Source: JAPXRI01 sp033813635 (GTDB lineage Bacteria; Bacillota; Clostridia; Oscillospirales; QAMX01). From it: a DNA stretch of 64,000 nt. Position 1 is the first letter of the stretch. Each line of letters begins with the position of its first letter. Of this stretch, positions 33,854 to 42,368 are shown piece after piece. The DNA is taken from positions 58,272 to 122,271 of the forward strand of contig JAPXRI010000005.1 in assembly GCA_033813635.1 (NCBI GenBank). Direction: 5' to 3'. The notes beneath the pieces were generated by a model, which saw nothing but the letters and a program-made list of their open reading frames with translations, was not told the origin of the DNA and did not search any database. Position numbers and translations under genes: made by a program.

Positions 33854-35617
33854 ATGGATATAGTAAAAAACGGATCTTCCCAATTCAGTATTGTGGTACC
33901 CAAAGACGCAAACCATGAGGAACGGTACGCTGCTTCCGAGCTTGCCCATTTTCTTGCACTGATGACAAAAACAAAACTGCCCATCATACCCGATAGCGAA
34001 CCTAAAACCGGTCCGGAAATCCTCATCGGTTACAACAGTCGCACGGATTCCCTGGGCGTATCTCCCGACGATACACCCGGCGAGGAGGAATATCAAATTC
34101 TTGCCAAGAACGGAGATCTTGTTTTGGCAGGCAGCAAACCCCGTGGGACCCTTTATAGTGTTTATGGCTTTCTGCAGGATGTGCTTGGTTTTCGCTTTTA
34201 CGCGCCGGACTGCATTAAAATTCCTTATTCTTCGGACATAACGCTGGAGGACGACCTCTCTTTGTTTGATAAACCCGCCTTTCGTTATCGGGAATCTAAT
34301 TATGCACATCTCACTATAGGCACTAATGCCGCCCGCGCCCGCCAGAATGGTGCCATCAGCAGGCTTTCCGAAGAACACGGAGGACATCATACTTATGCCC
34401 CCGGCTTTTTTGTCCATACATTCCAGAGTTTGATTCCCTCCAAGGAGTATTACGATGAACATCCTGAGTTTTTTGCCCTTGTCAAAGGCAAACGTGATAA
34501 CTCACACCAGCATCAAATCTGCCTGACCAATCCGGATGTACTTCACATCAGTATAGAAAAGTCCTTGGACGCTTTGCGCAAGAATCCAGAAGCAACACTG
34601 ATTTCCATTTCTCAAAGCGACAACAACGATCCCTGCGAATGTGAACACTGCCAGAAAATCGCCGACGAGGAGGAAAGCCAGTCTGGACCGATAATCCATT
34701 TTGTCAACGCTGTGGCAGATGCCATCGCCAAAGAGTTTCCTCATGTGATGGTTGACACACTTTCCTATCTCTATTCCGAAAAACCGCCAAAAATCGTCCG
34801 CCCTAGGGACAATGTACAAATCCGTTTCGCGCTGTTAAACCACTGTCATTCACATCCTTTACGTTCCTGTAAGTTCCAGCCCCACGGCAACAACGGCCAG
34901 GGACTTTATATGGAAACCACATTTGCAGACATGCTGCGTGCATGGAGCAAAATCGCGAAGCATATCGCTATTTGGGATTATGCGGTGTATTTTGAGTTCT
35001 ATTTCATGATGCGCCCCAATTTCCACACGCTTGCCGACAATATGCGCTTTTACAAAGAGAACAATGTGGACAGCATATTCTACGAAAGCAATGCCAACAC
35101 CGGAGGCGAAATGGTGGAGCTGCGGGGTTATATTCTGACCCAGCTCATGTGGAATCTTGACTTCGATGTACAGGCAGGTATCGCCGAATTTTGCCACGAG
35201 TTTTTTGGCGAGGCAGCCCCCTATATACTTGAGTACTTAGATATTACAAGAGATGCGCTGCTCGAAAGCAATTTCCATATGTGTCTTTCTGACTATCCCA
35301 CCTCTCTTTGGATTTCCGCCGACCTTTTGAAAAAAGCCGACGCGCTGTTTGATAAAGCAGAACAGGCCCTCAAGACCGACCCGATCAGGCTAAGACGCGT
35401 GCAAAAAGAGCGGTTGGCTGTACGTTTTGCTAAATTTTTCTACCCTGCTTTTGTGTTTGAAGACCGCGGAGCTGAAGCTGATGCGTTTATGGCCGATCTT
35501 CGCTCTCACGGAGGTATCGTAACAAGCACCTATTGGGGTAGTCGTAATATCCGTCAGTTGATATTCCGTGGTATATGGAGACCTCACGAAGACGATATGG
35601 AGGTTATCCCCGACTGA
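33854..35617 (+). CDS. DUF4838 domain protein (putative alpha-glucuronidase-like glycosidase)
   Basis: A 587-residue predicted cytoplasmic protein. Residues 1-140 resemble the N-terminal beta-alpha domain of GH20/GH67-type enzymes (AASELAHFL, GTLYSVYGFLQDVLGFRFYAPD). The main domain is DUF4838, with SISQSDNNDPCECEHC near residue 255; the closely spaced cysteines and DN residues are typical. No catalytic assignment is established for the family. An AAAGGGAG ribosome site precedes ATG 33854. It is driven by the right AraC-type module, through the short upstream fragment. Confidence 0.8.
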   Translation: MDIVKNGSSQFSIVVPKDANHEERYAASELAHFLALMTKTKLPIIPDSEPKTGPEILIGYNSRTDSLGVSPDDTPGEEEYQILAKNGDLVLAGSKPRGTLYSVYGFLQDVLGFRFYAPDCIKIPYSSDITLEDDLSLFDKPAFRYRESNYAHLTIGTNAARARQNGAISRLSEEHGGHHTYAPGFFVHTFQSLIPSKEYYDEHPEFFALVKGKRDNSHQHQICLTNPDVLHISIEKSLDALRKNPEATLISISQSDNNDPCECEHCQKIADEEESQSGPIIHFVNAVADAIAKEFPHVMVDTLSYLYSEKPPKIVRPRDNVQIRFALLNHCHSHPLRSCKFQPHGNNGQGLYMETTFADMLRAWSKIAKHIAIWDYAVYFEFYFMMRPNFHTLADNMRFYKENNVDSIFYESNANTGGEMVELRGYILTQLMWNLDFDVQAGIAEFCHEFFGEAAPYILEYLDITRDALLESNFHMCLSDYPTSLWISADLLKKADALFDKAEQALKTDPIRLRRVQKERLAVRFAKFFYPAFVFEDRGAEADAFMADLRSHGGIVTSTYWGSRNIRQLIFRGIWRPHEDDMEVIPD

Positions 35618-35646
35618 GCATTTTATTTACCAATCTTGCTGTTTTT

Positions 35647-35808
35647 ATGTATAGAAGCGTGAATCGCAGAAAAGACGCGACTATAGCGGAACGAGCAATG
35701 AAAGACAAGGCTGAAAAGTATCCGGCGTACGCCCCCCGGTGGATTCGAATCATATATAATTGCATCGGAGCAATATATTTTCAGAAAATGGACGAAAAAA
35801 CGGCATAG
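35647..35808 (+). CDS. Possible short open frame or gene fragment
   Basis: A 53-codon frame (MYRSVNRRKDATIAERAMKD...) ends inside the left arm of the following terminator. The composition is protein-like (basic, with a WIRIIYNCIGAIYF segment), but I recognise no family and see no clear ribosome site. It could be a remnant or chance. Confidence 0.2.
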   Translation: MYRSVNRRKDATIAERAMKDKAEKYPAYAPRWIRIIYNCIGAIYFQKMDEKTA

Positions 35809-35834
35809 TCGTAAATAGCGGCTATGCCGTTTTT
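35799..35834. terminator. Bidirectional terminator
   Basis: AAAAACGGCATAG and CTATGCCGTTTTT pair around a short loop, with A- and T-runs on the two sides. It separates the DUF4838 gene from the convergent ABC ATPase gene. Confidence 0.8.
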
Positions 35835-35928
35835 CTCAAGGGTATAAAATCCCTATGTGAGGACAGCTTTAAGCGCGTTTTATACAGTATTTTTAAAACT
35901 GAACAGGTCAGGCGGGATTTTTAGATTT

Positions 35929-36801
35929 TTATTTCGAGATTTTCAGCCCGCCGAGGGCGTTGATATAGGCGTCGTGCAGCGTGGGTATGGTTTTTTCCGA
36001 GTTTTCGGTGTTGGCACTGTGGTCCACATATCTGACAAGGGGCATTCCGTCGCGGTACCTGACGGAGGTGACGAGGGTTTTTTTCAGAATCAGCGCCTCA
36101 GCCTCCGGAGTGAGCGTGCATTCCCAGGTTTTATCCAGCAGAGAAAGAATCAGCTCGGTGGTGGCGCCGGCGTAGACAAGCCGGCCGCGGTCGAGAATCG
36201 CGACGCTGTCACAGAGGCGCTCCGCATCGTCAAGTATCTGAGTGGATAGGATGATCGCCTTATGCGGGCCTAACGAATAGAGGAGATTGTAAAACGAGAG
36301 CCGCTCTTCCGGGTCCAGCCCGGCGGTCGGGCAGTCGAGCACCAGGATTTTCGGGTCGCCGACCATCACGGAGGCGATCTCAGCCCTGCGGAGCATGCCG
36401 TCGGACAGGTCGGAGAGACGCCTTTTGTACTGGTTTTCAAGGCCGACGGCTTTGAGACAGCGGAAAATCTCGTTTCTTCTCTCGCCTGCCTTTATTTTTT
36501 TATAGATGCAGGCAAACTCAAGGTAGGAGTAAAGGCTGATCACCGGGATAGTTTTCGATCTCTGTGGGAGATAGCCGATAATTCGGGAATAATCCGGGTT
36601 TAAAGAAATATCCCCGCCGTCCAGCGTGACCCGGCCCTTGGAGGGCTTGAATTCGCCGGAGAGTACGCGGAGAAGCGTAGTCTTACCGGAACCGTTTCTT
36701 CCGATGAGGCCGAAAATCCCAAAGCCGATGTCAAGGGTTATCGAATTTAAAGCGACTGTCTGGCCATAGGTTTTTGTGACATTTTCCAGCCTGAGCTTCA
36801 C
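35929..36801 (-). CDS. ABC-type ATPase with degenerate catalytic residues, no permease nearby
   Basis: A 290-residue ABC ATP-binding protein of the ABC-2 export type. GTG 36801 is chosen because GGGAGGA lies upstream and the domain begins at KLRLENVTKTYGQ. Walker A GRNGSGKTT is intact. The signature reads LSDGM rather than LSGGQ, Walker B reads LVLDCPTAGLDP with Cys at the catalytic Glu position, and the switch segment is STQILDD with Gln where the H-loop His is expected. A C-terminal domain of about 80 residues follows. No membrane subunit is adjacent. It may bind ATP yet hydrolyse it poorly. Confidence 0.85.
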   Translation of the reverse strand: MKLRLENVTKTYGQTVALNSITLDIGFGIFGLIGRNGSGKTTLLRVLSGEFKPSKGRVTLDGGDISLNPDYSRIIGYLPQRSKTIPVISLYSYLEFACIYKKIKAGERRNEIFRCLKAVGLENQYKRRLSDLSDGMLRRAEIASVMVGDPKILVLDCPTAGLDPEERLSFYNLLYSLGPHKAIILSTQILDDAERLCDSVAILDRGRLVYAGATTELILSLLDKTWECTLTPEAEALILKKTLVTSVRYRDGMPLVRYVDHSANTENSEKTIPTLHDAYINALGGLKISK

Positions 36802-36965
36802 GGCTGTAGATTCCTCCCTTATCGAAGTCTTTCGGGCTGACAACGTTTTTAATCCAAAATTGAAAATAATCCGGATTCCGACAAAATAAACAAAATTATG
36901 AACGCAATTCACATAAAAAAGACGCAAATATCAGTCGGGAAGATCGGCTTTCCGCCTGTGGCACA

Positions 36966-36994
36966 ATTATATAATACCGCAATGATACTTTCAA
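36966..36994 (-). promoter_or_regulatory. Promoter of the orphan ABC ATPase gene
   Basis: Minus strand TTGAAA (36989-36994), 17 bases, TATAAT (36966-36971). The leader to the GTG start is about 160 bases. Confidence 0.75.
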
Positions 36995-37063
36995 TATATA
37001 TCGGAAACTTTAACAGATAGTTAATATATTGTTATTATATTGACGAAATACGGCCGGCGCACC

Positions 37064-38542
37064 TCAATAGGGGCCGTAGTGAAACGCGACGGCGCCCAGT
37101 AAAAAGGCGACCGATACCAGGGCTGCGATAAACTGAACCTTCCATGAAAACCTAATCCATACTGGGTAAGGCACGCAGGTCAAGCCGAGGCAGACGATAA
37201 GGCCGGGGTTTGTAGGCAGCAGGATGTTCGACAGTCCGTCGCCGAAGCAGAACGTAAGCACGGCCGTCTGCCTTGTAAGGCCGATAAGGTCGCAGAGCGG
37301 GCTTAATAAGGGCATGATCAGAAATGCCTTGGCGGTGGAAGCCCCGATGAAAATCTCTATCATTACAACAAAAACGTAGATAAAGAGGACGCCGACAAAC
37401 GGTGAGGTCCCCTCTATCGCATTCTCGGCGTAGTAGAGCAGCGTGTCCGACACCCCGCCGCCGTCGATGATCGTTTTGACGCTTAGGGCCATCAGTACCA
37501 GCAGTATGCCGGGCGCGAGGCCGACCGCGTTTTTTATGATTGTTTTCAGCGCGCGCTTTATATTGTATCCCGAGAGCAGGGACGCGCCTATGCTGCCTGT
37601 GAGAAAGCACACCCCGACGATGGGGAGCATCAGATCGGACACTCCGGATAAAAACGATAGGCCGATCATCGCAAGCAGAATAACCAGCAGAAAAACGCCT
37701 AAAAACCTTACGGCGGTTTTCAGCCGCCCGGTCTCCACGGTTCCCGCCGACAACCTTTTTTCAAGCTCCTCCCAGGTCCCGGGAGAGGTGTATTTTTCCC
37801 GCAGGCCGGAGTCGAGCCGGTAAACCGGCGACGCCTCCGGATTTTTCTCTATCTTTTTCGCGTAACCCATCAGAAAAACCATCAGCAGTATATAATTAAC
37901 GACAAAAAACGCCGCCCGCAGGGCGAAACCGGAGTAGAGCGGGAGATCGGCTATTTTCTGTGACACGACGAGGGAAAACGGGTTTGTCAGCGCGGCGCTA
38001 AAGCCGAAGCAGGAGGCCATAATGCTCATTCCGAGCCCGACGAGCGTATCCCACTTCAGGCTGTACGCGATCGCGATTACAATCGGGACCAGCACGATGT
38101 TCTCTTCAAACGTACCGATGACGGAGCTTTCGAACATAAAAAAGAATACCAGGATCCCCATCAGCACATATTTTTTGGATAAGAACCGTCCGACTGTCAT
38201 CGACACCGCGGCGGCCATCACGCCGCTGTCCTCAAGCACGGTGACGGAGCCTGCAATCCCGAAAACGAAGAGCACGATGACGGCGACTGACAGGCCGTTC
38301 GAACCGGCAAAAATTTCGAACGGCGCGGTGAACCAGCGCCATACGGGATAACCCGGGTTTTGCGTATAGCTGAAGGTTCCCTCAAGTATCATCTCCCGGC
38401 CGCTCTCGACCGTTCTCTGGTATTGGCCGGCCGGCAGGACTTTTGTGAGCACGCCGGCGGCCAGCATCAGGCATGCGAGGATAATAAAGGCGACGATAAA
38501 GGTACGCTTTCCGATTTTGAACATGGCGCTTTGTTCAGACAA
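37064..38542 (-). CDS. YfcC/DcuC-type membrane carrier
   Basis: A 492-residue polytopic protein with about twelve membrane helices, of the YfcC family of C4-dicarboxylate-carrier-like or basic amino acid carriers (PF03606 type). It begins RTFIVAFIILACLMLAAGVLTKVLPAG after a short basic leader; ESSVIGTFEENIVLVPIVIA and GLSNILLPTNPGLIVCLG are the two re-entrant-like repeats. The start is TTG 38542 behind GGGATGGA; the next in-frame ATG has no ribosome site. Substrate unknown. It is the only transporter inside the carbohydrate island. Confidence 0.82.
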   Translation of the reverse strand: MSEQSAMFKIGKRTFIVAFIILACLMLAAGVLTKVLPAGQYQRTVESGREMILEGTFSYTQNPGYPVWRWFTAPFEIFAGSNGLSVAVIVLFVFGIAGSVTVLEDSGVMAAAVSMTVGRFLSKKYVLMGILVFFFMFESSVIGTFEENIVLVPIVIAIAYSLKWDTLVGLGMSIMASCFGFSAALTNPFSLVVSQKIADLPLYSGFALRAAFFVVNYILLMVFLMGYAKKIEKNPEASPVYRLDSGLREKYTSPGTWEELEKRLSAGTVETGRLKTAVRFLGVFLLVILLAMIGLSFLSGVSDLMLPIVGVCFLTGSIGASLLSGYNIKRALKTIIKNAVGLAPGILLVLMALSVKTIIDGGGVSDTLLYYAENAIEGTSPFVGVLFIYVFVVMIEIFIGASTAKAFLIMPLLSPLCDLIGLTRQTAVLTFCFGDGLSNILLPTNPGLIVCLGLTCVPYPVWIRFSWKVQFIAALVSVAFLLGAVAFHYGPY

Positions 38543-38880
38543 GTGAATCCATCCCGTTCCCAGCGGATAATTATGAGAATATTATAGGCCGGAATTATGA
38601 AAATTTCTTTAAGACGCCGGAATTAAAATTTATGCAGGCTTTGCGGCTGCTGCAAATTCCGAATTCAGCCCGGTATGGATAAATGCTGCCGGCAGTATCG
38701 ACAGAATAGAGAAACATAATATGGAATTTCGGATTTGAGGATTTCGACAGAGAAGAATTTCTATATTTTGGAGTACTATAAGATCGTCACGCTAGACACG
38801 GACATCACAAATTATCCTATGCAGAAAGTCGCCGTAAGCATCGGCATGCGGAGAGTGAAGTAAACAGCGCTGTTAAACAG
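38543..38880. other. Intergenic stretch with a decayed coding fragment
   Basis: No intact gene. TATAAT on the minus strand (about 38577-38582) may belong to the carrier's promoter. On the plus strand, 38730-38862, two frames read GFEDFDREEFLYFGVL and then EYYKIVTLDTDITNYPMQK plus VAVSIGMRRVK before a TAA at 38860-38862. These look like pieces of one frameshifted gene end that I cannot name. Confidence 0.35.
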
Positions 38881-38914
38881 ATACCCGCCGGAAAGCAATG
38901 CTTTTCGGCGGGTA
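38881..38914. terminator. Terminator of the propeller/GH20-like operon
   Basis: ATACCCGCCG-G-AAAGCA and TGCTTTT-CGGCGGGTAT make a strong stem about 47 bases beyond the last gene of the minus-strand operon. Confidence 0.7.
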
Positions 38915-38960
38915 TCGCTATTTGAAAGGCTGTAGATTTTTTATGTGCCTTTTTAGGGGG

Positions 38961-40226
38961 TTAGAAAACCCAGGGAACTGCCGTCACGGTATCGTACTTT
39001 ATCTCCACAGAATAGAGTCCGGTGTCTGGCAGCTTGGCGTTCAGCGGACCCTTTCCGTTATAATACCGGTACGCCCGCTCCCCGCAGAGGTCCTGATGGC
39101 GCCGTTCGCGCCCGTCGCAATAACGGTAGAGGATAAAGTGCCGCCACACTCCGCCGATTCGGAAGCTGCTCGCGACCGCGTGGTCGGCGCGGGGCAGTGT
39201 CGGATGGTTCCAGTCGCGGATTCCGTCGCCGTCGTGGAGTAAAACGGGCGCTCCCAATTCGCCGTCGGTCACCGGATACGCTACGAGCGGGTTTCTGATA
39301 TAAGGCTCGCGGGAACTGGACGGGTTGGCGGTCAGATAGAGGCCACCGTCGAGACCGCAGTTCAAGACCATCGGGGAGGAGAGTAAGTTGTGGCTGCGCG
39401 TAAACCGGTAGGAAAAACCGTCTTCCGATTCATACAGTCTGCCGATATCGGGTCCGCGTGTGTAAACGATGTATTTTCCGCCGGAGTAAACGATGCTCGC
39501 CTCGGATTCTCTCCCGGGGTCGACGCAAAAAGCCGGGCCGACCTTTTCCGGCCGCCACGCGTAGCCGTCGTATGTGAAGTACACCACCCGGCAGCCCGAA
39601 TTGACGAATTCGAGCGGAAAAAGAATTCCTTCTTTATAGCTTATCGGGTTTGACAGACCGGGGCCTGTCAGCGTCAGCCCAAATTCTTCGCCGTGCGTCA
39701 GGCGGTGCGAGAAAATGTCGAGATATTCTCCGTCCCAGCGGAGGTCAAGCCATTCCGTGAGATGTTCAGTATTGTTTTCAATCCACAGTTTTTTATCGGT
39801 ATGATACGGGACGCAGTTTGAAAGTAAAAATCCCGTTCCCGCGGCGGGGTGGGGTTTTCCGTCTTCGGTTTTCGCTCCGAGCGGGACGAAAGCTCCGTTT
39901 GCCGGATATTTGGCTAAAAACGACCTCTGGCCGGACAAAAGGGTGTAATCTCTCTGGGGCCGGTTCAGAGGGAAGGCTTTTTCGGGGACGATATCCGCGA
40001 TGCTTTTGAAGATGAACCCGTCGTTTCCGACGCACAGGTCGTCAGCCCCGAGTTCGTCCATGCTCGCGACCAGCATGCAGGTGTCAGGATCGAGCTGGAG
40101 CACGTATCCGAGCTCATAACTGATGTCGTTTGTCGTGTTTTCAGGCTGCCGCGCCGGTTTTTGGAGCAGCATTCCGTTTCTGACGATCTCGTTTCCGCAG
40201 AGGAATCTGTCTTTTGCGATGTTCAT
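38961..40226 (-). CDS. Predicted beta-propeller protein (GH43/32-like fold), function unknown
   Basis: A 421-residue predicted cytoplasmic protein. Repeated strand-rich units with GGKYIVYTRG, YESEDGFSY and HPTLPRADHA segments resemble the blades of five-bladed GH43/GH32/sialidase-like enzymes, but I cannot place it in a named family or identify the acidic triad. It is last in a four-gene operon (467-aa propeller, GH20/67-like, SGNH, this gene) with 16 bases to the SGNH gene. Confidence 0.6.
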   Translation of the reverse strand: MNIAKDRFLCGNEIVRNGMLLQKPARQPENTTNDISYELGYVLQLDPDTCMLVASMDELGADDLCVGNDGFIFKSIADIVPEKAFPLNRPQRDYTLLSGQRSFLAKYPANGAFVPLGAKTEDGKPHPAAGTGFLLSNCVPYHTDKKLWIENNTEHLTEWLDLRWDGEYLDIFSHRLTHGEEFGLTLTGPGLSNPISYKEGILFPLEFVNSGCRVVYFTYDGYAWRPEKVGPAFCVDPGRESEASIVYSGGKYIVYTRGPDIGRLYESEDGFSYRFTRSHNLLSSPMVLNCGLDGGLYLTANPSSSREPYIRNPLVAYPVTDGELGAPVLLHDGDGIRDWNHPTLPRADHAVASSFRIGGVWRHFILYRYCDGRERRHQDLCGERAYRYYNGKGPLNAKLPDTGLYSVEIKYDTVTAVPWVF

Positions 40227-40242
40227 GTATTATCTGTCCCTT

Positions 40243-40881
40243 CTACAATTCAAGATAGGAAAAAAGAATTCCGGCGATATAGCGGTGTCCGCGCTCGTTT
40301 GGGTGCAGAGCGTCGTTCATCAGTGGTAAGTGGGTGATTTTACCAGAATCGATATCATCTTCCCAAACCCTATATACATCGCAGAGCGGGATGCCGTCGT
40401 CCTCCGCGGCTTTACGGAAGGTTTTTATATACTCGGGATAGCTTCTGCGGCCTTCAAGCTGGGGAACATGCAGTGCGAAATCAAACGGCGGAGGGGTAAT
40501 AAAAAGCAGCTCAGCCCCGGCGGCGCGCACGCTTCCCGCAATAGTCCGAAGGTTATCGCGAAAATTTTCGAGCCCGTCCGAGCCCCGGCAGGCGTCATTT
40601 ACGCCGGCCATCAGCGTTACGAGATCCGGGCGAAGGCTTAAAACATCCGTTTCAAGCCGTTTTATCATATCGGTTGTGTTGTCGCCGCCGACACCCGCGT
40701 TGAACACGAATGCGGATTTTTTTATGTTCAGCCTGACATACGGTTCAATCAGTTTTTCAGAGAGCAGGGCGGCGTAGTTTGAAAAACCGTTTGAGGTGCT
40801 GTTTTGCTCGGTTATCGAGTCGCCGAGGCAGACAATCAGAGCATGCCCGCCGTTTTTAATTTTTTCGATTGTCCTAAGCAT
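40243..40881 (-). CDS. SGNH/GDSL family hydrolase (putative carbohydrate esterase)
   Basis: A 212-residue SGNH hydrolase without signal peptide. Block I is CLGDSITEQ (Ser about 21), block II the GVGGDNT Gly, block III MAGVNDA (Asn), and block V DALHPNERGHR (Asp and His near 195-198). Such enzymes remove acetyl or other acyl groups from sugars. Its place between glycosidase-like genes suggests de-esterification of the same oligosaccharide in the cytosol. Confidence 0.88.
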   Translation of the reverse strand: MLRTIEKIKNGGHALIVCLGDSITEQNSTSNGFSNYAALLSEKLIEPYVRLNIKKSAFVFNAGVGGDNTTDMIKRLETDVLSLRPDLVTLMAGVNDACRGSDGLENFRDNLRTIAGSVRAAGAELLFITPPPFDFALHVPQLEGRRSYPEYIKTFRKAAEDDGIPLCDVYRVWEDDIDSGKITHLPLMNDALHPNERGHRYIAGILFSYLEL

Positions 40882-40893
40882 GTTTTCGCTCCT

Positions 40894-42348
40894 TTACGCA
40901 AAATCCGCGCCGGCGGCGGAGGCCACTTTAAAAACCGTGTCCTCGGGCTTTTCGTACGGGTCCCAGAGCGTTTCGGCCATAAGCGCGGCCGGGAGCCACT
41001 GTTTTTCCTCCCAGAGACCGTCCTCCACAAGGGAGGTGACGGTCAGCCTTTTTGCGCTGCTCCTCACGGCCGCTTTGACGACCTCCTGAGCGGCCGCGAG
41101 GTTCTTAAGCCAGAAGCTCTGCTCATAGCGGATGTAGGGCTTTATCTCCCCGGCGCGCTTTTTCCTGAATGCTTTGTCGCTCTCGCCTAGAATGAACGGG
41201 CCCTTCTGCGGCTCGAATTCCGGCCAGTAAAGCGAGCATATGCCCTTCAGGACCATACCGAAATCCTCGTTATCACCCCGGAGACCGGCTATTTTCGATG
41301 TGAACGAAACGGTTCCGGCGACGTCGTCGATCTGGCCGGCGTGGTAGGCAAACGGGAAGCTTCCGGCGTCCTCCCAGGTGATTGTGATGCGCGGGTCGAC
41401 CGCGGCGAGCTCGCGGAAGTTGCTTTTTACCGCAGTCGCGTGGAGTCCGAATTGAATCCACAGATCGGGGTACCGGTCAAGCAGCGCTCTTCCGATTCGG
41501 TTTACCCAGTTCGTCACGCCGACGGCGATCGGCACGCCGTCGATGTTTTTTTCATCGCACTCCGTCGAGGTCTGGAAATAGATTCCATCGCCGCCGAGGT
41601 CCGCGTATTCGTTCTGATAACGCTTTACGACGGTGCGCGTCCATTTGGCAACTTCCTCCTCGCTCCCGAAGTGCATATCTTCGCCGGTTCCCCAGCCCCA
41701 GGAAAAGCCCCAAATAACCTTAACGCCGCGCGCGTGCGCGTATTCTATGATGTCGCGGGCGTTCACAGGCGCGAAATCATTCCATAAAATAAGTGTGTTA
41801 AGCTTCCATCTGCTCATGTTGTCGATATAACCGCGGTAGTCGTATACCACATGTCCCCAGGTCCAGAGTCCGCGGTTTTCAACGGCGGGCGCGGATGACA
41901 GCGAAAAGTCCGGAACGGCGTCGATAAACGGCCTTGTCTGTCTGGCCCTGTAGTCGCCGGAGAAAATCAACTGGTCGGCATAGCGGCGCTCAAAGTCGCG
42001 GACGCCGTACAAAACGCCGAGGGCGTCGGCGCCGGCGATTGCGATTGCTTTGTAACCTTCGCAATACGGGCTCTCGCAGACCCTGATCGCGTACCCCTGG
42101 GGTTTTAGATTAAGCGTGACGAGCTTTTTATCGGCGAGGTCGCCGATAAACCGGTTGGATTCCGCCGTCCCCAGAAAAATGAGGTTTTTATCCTTCGGCA
42201 ACTCCTCGGCGGAGTACGAGACCGTCAGGACATAGGGGACATATTTCTGTATGACTTTATAGAGCTCGTTTGCGGCGTATTTTTCGACTCCGGCATAACT
42301 CCCGAAGACGATGTGCCATCTTTTTTCGGAAAAACCTTTTACACCCAT
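40894..42348 (-). CDS. Glycosidase-like TIM barrel with GH20/GH67-type N-terminal domain
   Basis: A 484-residue predicted cytoplasmic protein. Residues 1-125 form an alpha-glucuronidase/hexosaminidase N-terminal-like domain (AANELYKVIQKYVP, GVLYGVRDFERRYAD). A TIM barrel follows with NRGLWTWGHVVYDYRGYIDNM-like start (RYGxxxDxxxRWKLNTL pattern), WGFSWGWGTGED and GGDGIYFQTSTECDE, where acidic residues could be catalytic. The DUF4838 protein at 33854 has a similar N-terminal domain. The linkage specificity is unknown. Confidence 0.7.
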   Translation of the reverse strand: MGVKGFSEKRWHIVFGSYAGVEKYAANELYKVIQKYVPYVLTVSYSAEELPKDKNLIFLGTAESNRFIGDLADKKLVTLNLKPQGYAIRVCESPYCEGYKAIAIAGADALGVLYGVRDFERRYADQLIFSGDYRARQTRPFIDAVPDFSLSSAPAVENRGLWTWGHVVYDYRGYIDNMSRWKLNTLILWNDFAPVNARDIIEYAHARGVKVIWGFSWGWGTGEDMHFGSEEEVAKWTRTVVKRYQNEYADLGGDGIYFQTSTECDEKNIDGVPIAVGVTNWVNRIGRALLDRYPDLWIQFGLHATAVKSNFRELAAVDPRITITWEDAGSFPFAYHAGQIDDVAGTVSFTSKIAGLRGDNEDFGMVLKGICSLYWPEFEPQKGPFILGESDKAFRKKRAGEIKPYIRYEQSFWLKNLAAAQEVVKAAVRSSAKRLTVTSLVEDGLWEEKQWLPAALMAETLWDPYEKPEDTVFKVASAAGADFA

Positions 42349-42368
42349 TATAGTTCCTTTCTTGTATC

